A DNA stretch of 7,591 nt from Chloroflexota bacterium (GTDB taxonomy: Bacteria > Chloroflexota > Dormibacteria > Dormibacterales > Dormibacteraceae): positions 1 to 7,591 of the forward strand of contig VBGE01000223.1 in the NCBI GenBank assembly GCA_005880345.1. Direction: 5' to 3'. Position numbers and translations under genes: made by a program. The notes under the pieces were generated by a model. It did not search any database and was not told the origin of the DNA. It was given only the letters and a program-made list of their open reading frames with translations. This document shows positions 1 to 6,325 of the stretch, piece by piece (within the stretch, counting starts at the first letter, position 1; each line of letters begins with the position of its first letter).

Positions 1-2
1 AG

Positions 3-338
3 TTCAACTCCGGCAACGCCACCGGCAAGGTCGCCTACGTCTACGCGATCCGCTTCAAGGACGCGAACTCCGCGACCACGAGCTTCAAGTCGAACACCAA
101 GGACTTCCACCTGGACGATCCGACGGTGGCCCAGCTGAAGGCGGCCGGCGCCACGGTGAGTCAGGGGTCGGCGACCGGTCTCGGCGACAACTCGATAGTG
201 GTCACGATCGACGTCGGCGGCTCGGCCGTATATGTCGCCGCCTGGCAGAAGAAGTCCTTCGAGGTCGCGATGGTCACCTTCAACGATTCCGGCGCCGGGG
301 CGCAGGCCGCGACGAAGATCAACGGCCGGATCAGCTGA
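3..338 (+). CDS. C-terminal part of an unrecognised protein (5' end outside window)
   Basis: The frame is open from the window edge and ends at TGA 336-338, giving about 111 residues. I do not recognise the family. The visible part has alternating hydrophobic strands (AYVYAIRF, SIVVTIDV, AVYVAAW, FEVAMVTF), is rich in Ser, Thr, Gly and Ala and has no cysteine, which suggests a small alpha/beta or beta-rich extracytoplasmic domain such as that of a lipoprotein. A signal peptide or lipobox would lie upstream and cannot be checked. The final stretch (SGAGAQAATKINGRIS) looks like a closing helix, and the stop lies one base before the GTG of the acyltransferase gene, so the two are probably co-transcribed and translationally coupled. 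An internal ATG at 126 is not needed as a start because the frame continues upstream with good codon use. Confidence 0.7.
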   Translation, partial: FNSGNATGKVAYVYAIRFKDANSATTSFKSNTKDFHLDDPTVAQLKAAGATVSQGSATGLGDNSIVVTIDVGGSAVYVAAWQKKSFEVAMVTFNDSGAGAQAATKINGRIS

Positions 339-339
339 G

Positions 340-1116
340 GTGCCCTGGTACTCCGAGGCACCGCTGACTCAGCTGGCGCGTGCGACACGGGGCGCAATCG
401 ACGACGTCACGCGCGTTCGCCGCGCCTGGCATTGGAACACGCCGCGACCACACACGTGGCCTGAGGCCGGCGCCGTCGTCCCGCCGCCGGCGAGCGATCT
501 GGGCTGGGCGCGGGTCGAGCCCGTGCGTTCGATCCGTTATCTCATCCAGCACACGCTGCTACTTCCTTTCACCGAGGCGATGGTGCACCCCAAGGTCGAG
601 GGCCGCGAGTGGGTGCAGGAGCTCGAGCGTCCGGTCATCTTCGCCGCCAACCACTCGAGCCACGCCGACACGTCGCTCATCCTCCACTCGTTGACGGACA
701 CGGCCCGCGACCGCACCGTCGTCGCCGCGGCGGCCGACTACTGGTTCAAGCATCCGATCCTCGGCAACATCGTCAGCCTGTTCCTCAACACGTTCCCGTT
801 CTCTCGCACGGGCGGCGCGCAGGCGCAGCTGCACAGCTCGAGCCAGCTGCTCAAGTCGGGCTGGAACCTCGTGCACATCCAGGGCGCATTCCAGGTCATG
901 CCGAGACATCAGAAGCTCCCGATACCAGGCCCGATTCGCGTGCGCATCGGCAAGCCGATGACGCCGAAGGCGGATGAGGGCTCGCGCGATTTCACCGCGC
1001 GGGTCGAGAACGCGGTGCGCTCCCTGTCCAGTGGACCGGAGCAGCCTGACGTGCAGGGGACCTGGATCGAGCGCTGGCGGGCCTCGCAGCCGCGCGAGAG
1101 GCGATACGAGAGCTAG
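340..1116 (+). CDS. PlsC-like 1-acylglycerol-3-phosphate acyltransferase with an internal deletion
   Basis: This 258-residue protein belongs to the LPLAT/PlsC family, whose members transfer acyl chains to lysophosphatidate at the membrane. The catalytic HX4D motif is visible (NHSSHAD, H105-D110), preceded by PVIFAA and followed by AAAADYWF, FNTFPFSR-like (LNTFPFSRTGG) and LLKSGWNLV, all typical of actinobacterial-type members. In relatives GWNLV continues into FPEGTRS and roughly 35 residues that end in VPV(x)H. Here V178 runs straight into HIQGAFQVMPRHQKLPIPGP (H179 onward), so the substrate-binding EGTR motif is absent although the frame stays intact. The C-terminal strand region (IRVRIGKPMTP) is normal. 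The GTG at 340 was chosen because it follows the preceding stop by one base; an in-frame ATG at 232 would overlap the upstream gene by over 100 bases. Catalytic competence is doubtful: this may be a decayed gene or an assembly loss. Confidence 0.82.
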   Translation: MPWYSEAPLTQLARATRGAIDDVTRVRRAWHWNTPRPHTWPEAGAVVPPPASDLGWARVEPVRSIRYLIQHTLLLPFTEAMVHPKVEGREWVQELERPVIFAANHSSHADTSLILHSLTDTARDRTVVAAAADYWFKHPILGNIVSLFLNTFPFSRTGGAQAQLHSSSQLLKSGWNLVHIQGAFQVMPRHQKLPIPGPIRVRIGKPMTPKADEGSRDFTARVENAVRSLSSGPEQPDVQGTWIERWRASQPRERRYES

Positions 1117-1562
1117 GACGTAGCCGGATCGACCCGGAACACCGGATGGTCAGGCGCGATCTTCCGAAGCTCTTCGGTCGACGAGTCGGCGCTGACCCCT
1201 CCGAAGAACATCCCGACCTCGAACTTCCACCGCCTCAGGTAGTCGCGCAGGATCGGCACCTTCTGGTCATCGGGAATTTCCACCGCGCGAAACGCTTGCG
1301 TCTTGTTCCCCAGCACCAGCTCACCGCCGCCTGACGCGCGGATGTTGCGTACCCACTGCGTGTGCCCTCGGGGGGCGACGAGGTACTGCTTGCCCTCGTA
1401 GGTCAGGAGATTGACGGGCGACGCGCGCCACTCGCCCGACTTGCGGCCGCGCACCCGCAGCACACGCGAACCCCACACGCTGACACCGAGGCGGGTGAAT
1501 ACCGCAACGACGCGATTGAAAACGTGTTTCGTGAACCAGTCGGGCCTCTGGTAGTGCTCCAT
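1113..1562 (-). CDS. Ddn-like F420-dependent nitroreductase/quinone reductase family protein (DUF385)
   Basis: A 149-residue protein of the deazaflavin-dependent nitroreductase (Ddn/FDOR-A type) family, a split beta-barrel fold that usually uses F420H2 to reduce quinones or nitro compounds. Family signatures are visible: RGRKSG (38-43), NLLTYEGKQYLVAPRG (51-66) and the adjacent HTQWVRNIRASG, which together form the cofactor phosphate-binding region. The length is normal for the family. The N-terminal helix (YQRPDWFTKHVFNRVVAVF) is amphipathic and could touch the membrane, as proposed for Ddn. ATG 1562 is the natural start; a -10-like TATCGT (complement of 1572-1577) ends 9 bases upstream and there is no Shine-Dalgarno, so it is probably leaderless. 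The actual substrate cannot be read from sequence. The stop overlaps the plsC stop in a CTAG. Confidence 0.88.
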   Translation of the reverse strand: MEHYQRPDWFTKHVFNRVVAVFTRLGVSVWGSRVLRVRGRKSGEWRASPVNLLTYEGKQYLVAPRGHTQWVRNIRASGGGELVLGNKTQAFRAVEIPDDQKVPILRDYLRRWKFEVGMFFGGVSADSSTEELRKIAPDHPVFRVDPATS

Positions 1563-1570
1563 GCCTGCAC

Positions 1571-1577
1571 TACGATA
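1571..1577. promoter_or_regulatory. Shared divergent -10 element (leaderless promoters)
   Basis: The 22-base gap between the divergent starts at 1562 (-) and 1585 (+) contains TACGATA. Read on the + strand it gives TACGAT, 8 bases before the TTG of the DUF1028 gene. Read on the - strand it gives TATCGT, 9 bases before the ATG of the Ddn-like gene. Both fit TANNNT, and both distances fit transcription starting at or within a few bases of the start codon. Neither gene has a Shine-Dalgarno in this gap. No clear -35 hexamer is visible on either side. This is a sequence-based prediction. Confidence 0.5.
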
Positions 1578-1584
1578 ACCACGC

Positions 1585-2499
1585 TTGACGTACTCGATCG
1601 TGGCTCGCGACCAGGACAGCGGCGAGATGGGCGTGGCGGTCCAGTCGCACTACTTCCAGGTCGGGCCGGTGGTGCCCTGGGTTCTCGCCGGCGTTGGCGC
1701 GGTGGCGACTCAATCCCACCTGAACATCAGCTTCGGACCGCTCGGGCTCGAGTACATGCGCGCCGGGTACCCGGCCGGGCGGGCGCTGCAGGCTCTGCTC
1801 GCCGGCGATGACCGGCCGGAGATGCGCCAGCTGTCCCTCGTCGACGCCAACGGCAACGTCGCGACCCACACAGGCGACAAGTGCATCCCCGCCGCCGGAC
1901 ACCGCACCGGAGACGGATTCAGCTGCCAGGCCAACCTGATGGAGAAGGACACGGTGTGGGGCGCGATGTTCGAGGCCTACACGCTAGCCAAAGGCCCGCT
2001 CGCCGAACGCATGCTGGCCGCCCTGGACGCGGCCGAGGCCGAGGGCGGCGACATCCGCGGCAAACAGTCTGCGGCGATGGTCGTGGTGAGAGGCAACGCC
2101 TCCGGCCGTTCGTGGGAAGACCGCGTCATCGACCTCCGCGTTGAAGATTCGCCCGAGCCGCTCAAAGAGCTGCGCCGCCTGCTTCACGTCAAGCGCGCGT
2201 ACATGCACGACGACGAGGCCGAGCGCCTCGAGGTCGCAGGGGATGTGGAGGCTGCGGTCAAGCTGCGCATGGAGGCCGCCGACCGCGCCCCCGAGCTCGT
2301 CGAGCTGTCCTTCTGGGCCGGCCTCGACACGGCCAAGCTCGGCGACGTCGACGGCGGCTGCCGGCTCATCTCGCGCGCCGTCGCCGAAGAGCCGCGCTGG
2401 ATCGAGACGCTGAACCGCCTCGCGGCCGTCGACTGGATACCACGCGAGCTCGCCGATCAGATCAGGGAGCGCCTGGCGGCCACCGCAAAGCGCCGCTAG
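1585..2499 (+). CDS. DUF1028 family Ntn-hydrolase-fold protein with TPR-like C-terminus
   Basis: A 304-residue DUF1028 protein. The N-terminus TYSIVARDQDSGEMGVAVQS, followed by the VVPWVLAGVGAVATQSHLN block, is the family hallmark. The fold is assigned to the Ntn-hydrolase superfamily, in which an N-terminal Thr, Ser or Cys is the nucleophile; Thr2 would be exposed after removal of the initiator Met. Further family blocks are GLEYMRAGYPAGRAL, DANGNVATHTGDKCIPAAGH and KGPLAERMLAALDAAEAEGGDIRGKQSAAM. Residues from about 205 on (HDDEAERLEVAGDVEAAVKL, then ELSFWAGLDTAKLGD and PRWIETLNRL) form TPR-like helical pairs, a common tail in this family. No signal peptide is seen, so it is probably cytoplasmic. 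The TTG start has no Shine-Dalgarno but follows a TACGAT box by 8 bases. It heads a tight + strand run with infA-like and cyclase genes. The substrate is unknown. Confidence 0.88.
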   Translation: MTYSIVARDQDSGEMGVAVQSHYFQVGPVVPWVLAGVGAVATQSHLNISFGPLGLEYMRAGYPAGRALQALLAGDDRPEMRQLSLVDANGNVATHTGDKCIPAAGHRTGDGFSCQANLMEKDTVWGAMFEAYTLAKGPLAERMLAALDAAEAEGGDIRGKQSAAMVVVRGNASGRSWEDRVIDLRVEDSPEPLKELRRLLHVKRAYMHDDEAERLEVAGDVEAAVKLRMEAADRAPELVELSFWAGLDTAKLGDVDGGCRLISRAVAEEPRWIETLNRLAAVDWIPRELADQIRERLAATAKRR

Positions 2500-2502
2500 A
2501 CT
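2497..2502 (+). promoter_or_regulatory. Putative leaderless -10 box for the IF-1-like gene
   Basis: TAGACT matches TANNNT and ends 9 bases before TTG 2512. Its first three bases are the TAG stop codon of the DUF1028 gene, so the element would be embedded in the upstream gene end. It supports TTG 2512 over the downstream ATG 2611. No -35 is evident. Confidence 0.4.
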
Positions 2503-2511
2503 TCATCAGGT

Positions 2512-2808
2512 TTGGGCAAGCACAAGACTCAACGCAGAGGGCCGCGGCGACCTGAGAAGGCGCGCAAGACAGAGCGCGAGAACGGCGACCAGAAGGAACC
2601 CGCGGTCGTGATGGACGCGGTCGTCTCGCAGGCTCTGCCGAACGCGATGTTCGAGGTCGAGGTCGAGGGCGGCCACAAGCTCATCGCATATGCGGCCGGC
2701 CGCATGCGCCGCTACTTCATCCGCATCACGCCTGGCGACCGCATCCGCGTCGAGCTCTCGCCCTACGACCTCACGCGCGGCCGCATCGTCTACCGCTACC
2801 GCGACTGA
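2512..2808 (+). CDS. infA: Translation initiation factor IF-1 paralogue with basic N-terminal extension
   Basis: A 98-residue protein whose residues about 32-98 match IF-1 closely: [33 protein letters not shown] and [18 protein letters not shown]-1 is an S1-like OB-fold factor that occupies the A site of the 30S subunit during initiation. The usual length is about 72 residues; here about 27 extra residues rich in Lys/Arg (11 in the first 30) precede the OB fold and look disordered and RNA-binding. TTG 2512 is preferred because coding character extends to it and TAGACT lies just upstream; ATG 2611 would cut off the first strand that IF-1 needs. It stands apart from ribosomal protein genes, so it may be a second copy. 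It begins 12 bases after the DUF1028 stop and ends 2 bases before the cyclase start. The IF-1 fold is certain; the cellular role as primary or secondary IF-1 is inference. Confidence 0.88.
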   Translation: MGKHKTQRRGPRRPEKARKTERENGDQKEPAVVMDAVVSQALPNAMFEVEVEGGHKLIAYAAGRMRRYFIRITPGDRIRVELSPYDLTRGRIVYRYRD

Positions 2809-2810
2809 TC

Positions 2811-3599
2811 TTGTCCGCGGCCGGCGGCCTTCTCGACTCGCTCGATAAGGCCCGCGTCTTCGACCTCGAGCAGCCTCGCTACGCGGGCGCGCCCACGCAC
2901 CCCGCGCACGCGCCCGGCTTCAACTACTTCATGCACCGCCACCACGCGCGCGGCGCACCTGAGGCTCGGACGAGCGCGTCCGGCATCGTGGTCATGCCAG
3001 AGCACTCGGGCACGCACATCGACGCGCTCGTCCACCAGGCGGAGAACCTGACGCTGCACGGCGGCGTCCACGTCGACAGCGGCGTGCAGACCTCGTCCGG
3101 CTTCAAGCAGATGGGCGTGGAGACGATCGCGCCCATGGTGGGCAGGGGCGTCCTCCTCGACGTCGCAGGCGACCGGCGCCTCGACCGCGGCTACCCGATC
3201 ACGCCGGAAGACCTGCAGCGTGCGGCCAAGGTCCCGATCGCAGCGGGCGACGTCGTCCTGGTGCGCACCGGCTTTGGCGCGTTGTGGTCAGACCCCGACG
3301 CATACCTCCAGGCCGCGGGCGTCAACGCGGCCGGTTGCCGCTGGCTCGTCGACCAGAAGGTCCGGGCCGTCGGTGCTGACAACATGGCTTTCGACGTCGG
3401 CGGGCCGCCCGATCCAGATCTCAAGGTCACCCTGCCAGGCCACCTGCTGTTCCTGGTTCGCGCGGGCATCTTCATCATCGAAAACCTGAACCTGGAGGAG
3501 CTGGCTGTGGCCGGGGTCGACGAGTTCCTGTTCGTCTGCCTGCCGCTCAAGATGCGTGGCGCCACCGGCTCACCTGTGCGCCCGATCGCGATCGCGTAG
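2811..3599 (+). CDS. Cyclase family protein (kynurenine-formamidase-like metal hydrolase)
   Basis: A 262-residue member of the cyclase/KynB family, metal-dependent hydrolases that act on amide or ester bonds, such as N-formylkynurenine in arylformamidases. The metal-site signature HSGTHID (65-71) with H75 fits HxGTHxDxxxH, although the usual Pro before the last His is replaced (ALVH). Other family blocks are FDLEQPRYAGAPTHP near the N-terminus, GDVVLVRTGFGALW, GADNMAFD and the C-terminal IIENLNLEEL. No signal peptide is seen. TTG 2811 starts 2 bases after the IF-1 stop and lacks a Shine-Dalgarno, so translational coupling is likely. No other tryptophan-degradation gene is nearby, so a kynurenine pathway role is not supported and the substrate remains open. 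The family is secure. Confidence 0.88.
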   Translation: MSAAGGLLDSLDKARVFDLEQPRYAGAPTHPAHAPGFNYFMHRHHARGAPEARTSASGIVVMPEHSGTHIDALVHQAENLTLHGGVHVDSGVQTSSGFKQMGVETIAPMVGRGVLLDVAGDRRLDRGYPITPEDLQRAAKVPIAAGDVVLVRTGFGALWSDPDAYLQAAGVNAAGCRWLVDQKVRAVGADNMAFDVGGPPDPDLKVTLPGHLLFLVRAGIFIIENLNLEELAVAGVDEFLFVCLPLKMRGATGSPVRPIAIA

Positions 3600-3631
3600 C
3601 CCTTTCCTGAAGCCGCGCGTTTTGAACATGC

Positions 3632-4354
3632 GTGGTCGGCTTGTTCAAGCTCGCATTCGCGGCCGTGGTGGCGCTGGCCGCGACCCAGGCCGCGCCGCCC
3701 ACCGAGCGCGTGCTCGACATTCCCTGGCACCACCAGGAGCACAACCTGACGTGCGAGGCGTCGGCGCTGAAGATGGCGCTGTCCTACTACCGCGTCTCGA
3801 CCGACGAGCTCACTCTCCTCGGCTACATGAGCATCGATTCGAGGCCGGCGCAGTTCAATGTCCAGGGCCGCCTGAGGACATGGGGCGACCCGGCGGCTGG
3901 ATTCGTGGGCAACCCGGACGGCCACATCGAGCGCTACACCGGCTACGGCGTTTACTTCCAGCCGGTCGAGCGCGCCGCACTCGCGGCCGGGGTCACGGTG
4001 ATGAAGGCCGGCTCGGGACTGTACGGCTCGCCCGTGACGCCGGCCGAGCTATACGGCGCCGTGCTCGACGGCCATCCGGTGGTGGCCTGGATCAGCAACA
4101 CGTACCACCAGGTTCCCCTGGGGCATTACGTCGCGTATGACGGCGCGTCCGTCGGCTACACGCTGACCGAACACGCCGTCACGATCATCGGGGTCAAGCC
4201 CGACGCTGTGCTCATCGACGACCCCTGGTTCGGGCGCGCGTGGCACCCGAAGGCACAGTTCGAGTCGGCTTACGCGACCTTCGCCGGAATGGCGGTGATC
4301 CTGGGTCCCCGGCCCTACCGCCGGCCGACGGTCTGGAAGCAGTCCAGGCAGTAG
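3632..4354 (+). CDS. Secreted C39-like (papain-fold) cysteine peptidase family protein
   Basis: A 240-residue protein of the peptidase C39-like family (C39_2 type). Residues 1-20 form a signal peptide: K6, a hydrophobic stretch LAFAAVVALAA and cleavage near AAPP, so the mature protein is exported. The likely active site is Q35 and C41 in HHQEHNLTCEASALKMAL, H181 in TEHAVTIIGV and D197 in LIDDPWFG, matching the usual Q, C, H, D order. The block WGDPAAGFVGNPDG (84-97) is also typical. The GTG at 3632 was chosen because it directly precedes the signal peptide; the nearby ATG 3628 is in another frame. The gene starts 32 bases after the cyclase stop, with no obvious Shine-Dalgarno. Its last 40 bases overlap the convergent zinc-ribbon gene. 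Relatives are often annotated as hypothetical secreted proteins; the target peptide bond is not known. Confidence 0.85.
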   Translation: MVGLFKLAFAAVVALAATQAAPPTERVLDIPWHHQEHNLTCEASALKMALSYYRVSTDELTLLGYMSIDSRPAQFNVQGRLRTWGDPAAGFVGNPDGHIERYTGYGVYFQPVERAALAAGVTVMKAGSGLYGSPVTPAELYGAVLDGHPVVAWISNTYHQVPLGHYVAYDGASVGYTLTEHAVTIIGVKPDAVLIDDPWFGRAWHPKAQFESAYATFAGMAVILGPRPYRRPTVWKQSRQ

Positions 4355-4605
4355 ACCGGCCGCGCCCCTGTGGGCAAGAACGGCACCTGCGTCGGCTTCC
4401 CGCAGTTCGAGCAGACCACGTCATGCATCACGCGCGCCCGTCCGCCGCCGTTGCCGTCCGCCTGGCGGCGCGCCGCCCGGCACTCCGGGCACCGTCTGGG
4501 CTCGTTCTGCAGCCCGCGAGACTGATAGAACTCCTGCTCCCCCGAGGTGAAGAGAAACTCCCGCCCACAGTCACGACACGTCAATGTCCGATCCACGAAA
4601 CTCAC
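4315..4605 (-). CDS. Double zinc-ribbon protein (zf-trcl type N-terminal domain)
   Basis: A 96-residue protein with two zinc ribbons. The first, residues 5-43, has the probable zinc-ribbon (zf-trcl) signature TLTCRDCGREFLFTSGEQEF followed by NEPRRCPECR, with ligands C10, C13, C39 and C42. The second has C65, C68, C86 and C89 (VCSNCGKPTQVPF and PVYCLDCF). A short Gly-rich, basic linker (res 43-58) joins them. Such proteins are small, cytoplasmic and of unknown role; nucleic-acid or protein binding is inferred only from the zinc ribbons. GTG 4605 is supported by AGGGGAGG (4613-4620) 7 bases upstream, the clearest ribosome binding site here apart from that of the exporter. The 3' end overlaps the peptidase gene by 40 bases in antisense. 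A downstream in-frame GTG (codon 4) is possible but would lose the SD spacing. Confidence 0.85.
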   Translation of the reverse strand: MSFVDRTLTCRDCGREFLFTSGEQEFYQSRGLQNEPRRCPECRAARRQADGNGGGRARVMHDVVCSNCGKPTQVPFLPTGARPVYCLDCFQTVGRR

Positions 4606-4612
4606 CGTCTGG

Positions 4613-4620
4613 CCTCCCCT
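4613..4620 (-). promoter_or_regulatory. Strong Shine-Dalgarno of the zinc-ribbon gene
   Basis: AGGGGAGG on the - strand ends 7 bases before GTG 4605. It fixes the start and contrasts with the SD-less starts of most neighbours, pointing to a normal leadered mRNA for this gene. Confidence 0.65.
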
Positions 4621-4679
4621 TGTTCTTGGCGCTGAGGCCCCGGCGATGGCGGCCGGACTACCCTCGGCGTGCGGGGGCG

Positions 4680-4685
4680 ATTCTA
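4680..4685 (-). promoter_or_regulatory. Putative -10 box for the zinc-ribbon gene
   Basis: TAGAAT on the - strand differs from TATAAT at one position and lies in the 121-base gap between the exporter stop (4727) and the zinc-ribbon start (4605). It would give a leader of roughly 65-70 bases carrying the Shine-Dalgarno. No good -35 is found about 17 bases upstream. The rest of this gap shows no convincing terminator for the exporter gene. Confidence 0.35.
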
Positions 4686-4726
4686 ACTCGGTTGGCGAAC
4701 ATTTGGAGGTAGATCCTTACATCGCT

Positions 4727-6325
4727 TTACGCGCTGGCGACCGCTTCCTCGCGGGTGGCCTCCTCGACCGGCGGCGCCTCGAATCCCAAACCGGCGCGCG
4801 CCCCGGTGAGCGGCACCTCCTTCATGAACACGGTCGCGACAAGGGCCAGGATCAGGATCGCCCCGGCAAAGATGTAGATGTCGTGGAGCGAGTCCGAGAG
4901 GGCCAGCCGGATGGCGTGCACGATCGCGGGCGGGATCTTCGAGATCAAGGTCGGGTCGAGGATCGCGTTCGGGTTGCCGCCCGTCGGCAGCCCCTGGGTC
5001 ACGGAAGACGGCAGGTGAAGGTCCGCCAGCCGGACTGAGATGTAGCTCGGGAGCCGGTTCGAGAGGACCGCGCCGAGGATGGCGCTGCCCACCGTGCCGC
5101 CCAGGTTGCGCCAGAACTGGATCTGGCTCGACGCCACGCCCAGGTACTCCCGCGGCAGAGCGGTCTGCACCGCGGTGAGGTAGAGCGGGAACGTGATACC
5201 CAGGCCGAGGCCGACCACGATCAGATCGGCCACCACGTGCCACTCGGGCACTGAGGGCGTGATCTGCGAGAGCAGCCACATGCCGAAGATCATCACCGTC
5301 ACGCCCAGCGTGCCCAGGAAGCGGTAGTACCGGATCTGCTTCATGACGAACCCGGTCACAGTGCTCGCGCCGAGCAAGCCGAACATCATCGGGGTGATGA
5401 GGGCACCCGAGTTGGTCGCGCTGATGCCGAGCACGCCCTGGAAGACCAGAGGCGTGAACAGGATCGAGCCGAACATGCCGAACGCGGTGAGGAAGCCGAC
5501 GATCATGCTCACCGAGAACGTCGAGTTCTTGAACAGGTGCAGCGGCACGATCGGGTGCTCGACGCGAGACTCGGTGAAAATGAAGGCTGCGAGCATCAAC
5601 GCGGCAAACGCGAGCAGCGTCAGCACCTGCCATGAGGTCCACGCGTGGTCTCGGGTGATGGACAGCGCGATGAGCAGCGGCACGATGCCGGCCGCCAGGG
5701 TCACCGCGCCGAAGAAGTCGATGTCGCGCCATGAGGCCTTGGAGCGGACATAGGGCAGGCCGACGAGGACGACGATCACGGCGATGATCCCGACGGGGAT
5801 GTTGACCTCGAACACCCAGCGCCAGCTCCAGTGGTCGGTGATGAACCCACCCGTGGTCGGGCCGACGATCGAGCTCAGTCCGAACACGGCGCCGAAGAGG
5901 CCGGCGAGACGGCCGCGCTGGTCGGGCGGGAAGAGGTCGCCGATGACGGTGAACACCGTGGCGAAGAGGACGCCGCCGAAGATGCCCTGGACTCCGCGAG
6001 CGACGATCAGCTGGGTCATGTCCTGCGACAGGCCGCACAGGGCCGACGCGATGACAAACCCGATCATGCCCAGGAGCAAGAACGGCTTGCGGCCGAACAG
6101 GTCGCCGAGCTTGCCGGCGATCGGGGTCATCGTGGTCGACGTCACCAGGTAGGCGGTCGTCACCCAGGCCAGGCGGTCGAGGCCGTTGAGGTCCGCGACG
6201 ATGCGTGGGATTGCGGTGCCGACGATGGTCTGGTCGAGGGCCGCCAGCAGAAGCGCGAGCATGGTTCCGGCGGTGGCCAGGATGACCCGCCTCCGCGACA
6301 GTCCTGCAGTCATCGACTGATTCAC
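4727..6325 (-). CDS. DHA2 (EmrB/QacA-type) 14-TM multidrug exporter, from its own GTG
   Basis: The exporter part alone is 532 residues, a normal length for the family. It has a short charged N-terminus (GLSRRR) before TM1, ATAGTMLALLLAALDQTIV, which carries the LDxTIV motif typical of DHA2 proteins. The loop after TM2 holds motif A (GKLGDLFGRKPFLLLG) and TM5 holds motif C (GPTTGGF) followed by WSWRWVFEVNIPVG, an antiporter hallmark. Later segments (PLHLFKNSTFSVSM, REYLGVASSQIQFWRNLGG) are also typical. It would export drugs or lipophilic compounds in exchange for protons. GTG 6325 has AAGGAG (6334-6339) 8 bases upstream, which would be unnecessary if the protein were only made as a fusion. 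ATG 6313 is an alternative start. The substrate cannot be predicted. Confidence 0.72.
   Translation of the reverse strand: MNQSMTAGLSRRRVILATAGTMLALLLAALDQTIVGTAIPRIVADLNGLDRLAWVTTAYLVTSTTMTPIAGKLGDLFGRKPFLLLGMIGFVIASALCGLSQDMTQLIVARGVQGIFGGVLFATVFTVIGDLFPPDQRGRLAGLFGAVFGLSSIVGPTTGGFITDHWSWRWVFEVNIPVGIIAVIVVLVGLPYVRSKASWRDIDFFGAVTLAAGIVPLLIALSITRDHAWTSWQVLTLLAFAALMLAAFIFTESRVEHPIVPLHLFKNSTFSVSMIVGFLTAFGMFGSILFTPLVFQGVLGISATNSGALITPMMFGLLGASTVTGFVMKQIRYYRFLGTLGVTVMIFGMWLLSQITPSVPEWHVVADLIVVGLGLGITFPLYLTAVQTALPREYLGVASSQIQFWRNLGGTVGSAILGAVLSNRLPSYISVRLADLHLPSSVTQGLPTGGNPNAILDPTLISKIPPAIVHAIRLALSDSLHDIYIFAGAILILALVATVFMKEVPLTGARAGLGFEAPPVEEATREEAVASA

Noticed and set aside
232..339. Upstream extension of the acyltransferase to ATG 232
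   Set aside because: It would overlap the preceding gene by more than 100 bases and adds only an Arg, Ser and Pro-rich shadow sequence.
2611..2808. ATG 2611 as the IF-1 start
   Set aside because: It would remove part of the first strand of the OB fold, and coding character plus a TANNNT box support TTG 2512.
4640..4656. Hairpin CCGGC with GCCGG around a 7-base loop, as terminator or leader switch
   Set aside because: Five GC pairs arise easily by chance here, no T tract follows in either direction, and no riboswitch-like structure is visible.
4683..6038. A 451-codon open frame on the - strand inside the exporter gene
   Set aside because: It is an out-of-frame shadow: very rich in Arg, Pro, His and Asp with no domain signature, while the exporter frame shows clear family motifs throughout.
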